DNA from: Apium graveolens
Taxonomy: Eukaryota; Streptophyta; Magnoliopsida; Apiales; Apiaceae
DNA length: 64,000 bases
Direction: 5' to 3'
Assembly: GCF_009905375.1 (NCBI RefSeq)
Contig: NC_133652.1
Span: forward strand, 18,960,850 to 19,024,849
Each line of letters begins with the position of its first letter. The first letter of the stretch is position 1. A program made the translations under genes and the position numbers. Positions 63,891-64,000 of this stretch are shown piece after piece. Below the pieces are notes generated by a model. It was not told the origin of the DNA and made no database searches. It was given only the letters and a program-made list of their open reading frames with translations.

Positions 63891-64000
63891 CAGTATGAAT
63901 TGGAAAGGATTAAGGTAATAATAACCTTTAAGGATCAGTGGAGAAATTCTTCAGAAGTATATAGACAATGGTTCTACTATTAGTAAATGGTATTGTGATA

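Larger units (their letters stand above)
61106..64000 (+). mobile_element. Internal region of the Gypsy element, heavily decayed
   Basis: Plus-strand internal DNA with scattered, stop-ridden remnants of gag and pol in an unexpected order (see separate entries). No intact frame longer than about 75 codons on the coding strand. It continues past the window. Stretches 61500-61760, 62850-63700 and 63890-64000 hold nothing I can assign. Confidence 0.7.

Overview
The window is plant (eudicot) nuclear DNA made almost entirely of nested transposable elements. The evidence is Copia/SIRE-type polyproteins, L1-type LINE proteins with zf-RVT and plant RNase H tails, priming sites matching initiator-Met tRNA (TGGTATCAGAGC), and AT-rich sequence with plant-type introns. 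The gag/pol variants resemble those I associate with umbellifers, but I cannot name the species. I see no rRNA, tRNA, CRISPR array or intact single-copy host gene.

Left nest (1 to 36.8 kb). An old Copia element E (+) has its gag at 10.3-11.35 kb, its extra 3' ORF at 33.3-35.2 kb and its 3' LTR at 35.36-36.76 kb. Element A (-; 10.2 kb down to about 0.53 kb; gag, protease, integrase, RT, RNase H and a 3' ORF) abuts E exactly at E's primer-binding site. Element B (+; 11.35-33.33 kb) sits inside E, and E's pol was deleted together with the first ~326 bp of B's 5' LTR. B's 3' LTR is split by a non-autonomous Gypsy-like element (21.6-31.96 kb, TSD CATAA) with two ~4.49-kb LTRs around only ~1.4 kb of non-coding DNA. 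A partial LTR of yet another family occupies 1 to ~526.

Centre (36.8 to 46.8 kb). Remains of a host-type gene lie on the minus strand: a replication protein A 70-kDa-like (DUF223/OB-fold) gene. Four elements split it: a short LTR element in one exon (44365-45519, TSD GTGCT), a hAT-like MITE (43803-44296, 8-bp TSD), a TTA-flanked MITE (37329-43495), and a full-length L1 LINE inside that MITE (37628-43098, 16-bp TSD). Removing the short LTR element and the TTA-MITE restores the reading frame at both sites.

Right nest (46.8 to 64 kb). Copia D (-) has lost its 3' end and is split in integrase by Copia C (+, same family as A). C is split in its 3' non-coding region by a Gypsy element with a 4.13-kb 5' LTR (56973-61105), whose decayed internal region runs off the window.

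The features I rate most unusual are: a short LTR element with two unrelated LTRs but a perfect TSD; family-specific 10-11-mers scattered through LTR, coding and 3' non-coding parts of the same Copia element; a templated 88-bp copy of gag replacing element A's priming site; TATA-like sequences just upstream of the 3' ORFs; and a gag stop followed by a splice-acceptor-like CAG|GGC in two Copia families. All coordinates and identities are by eye.
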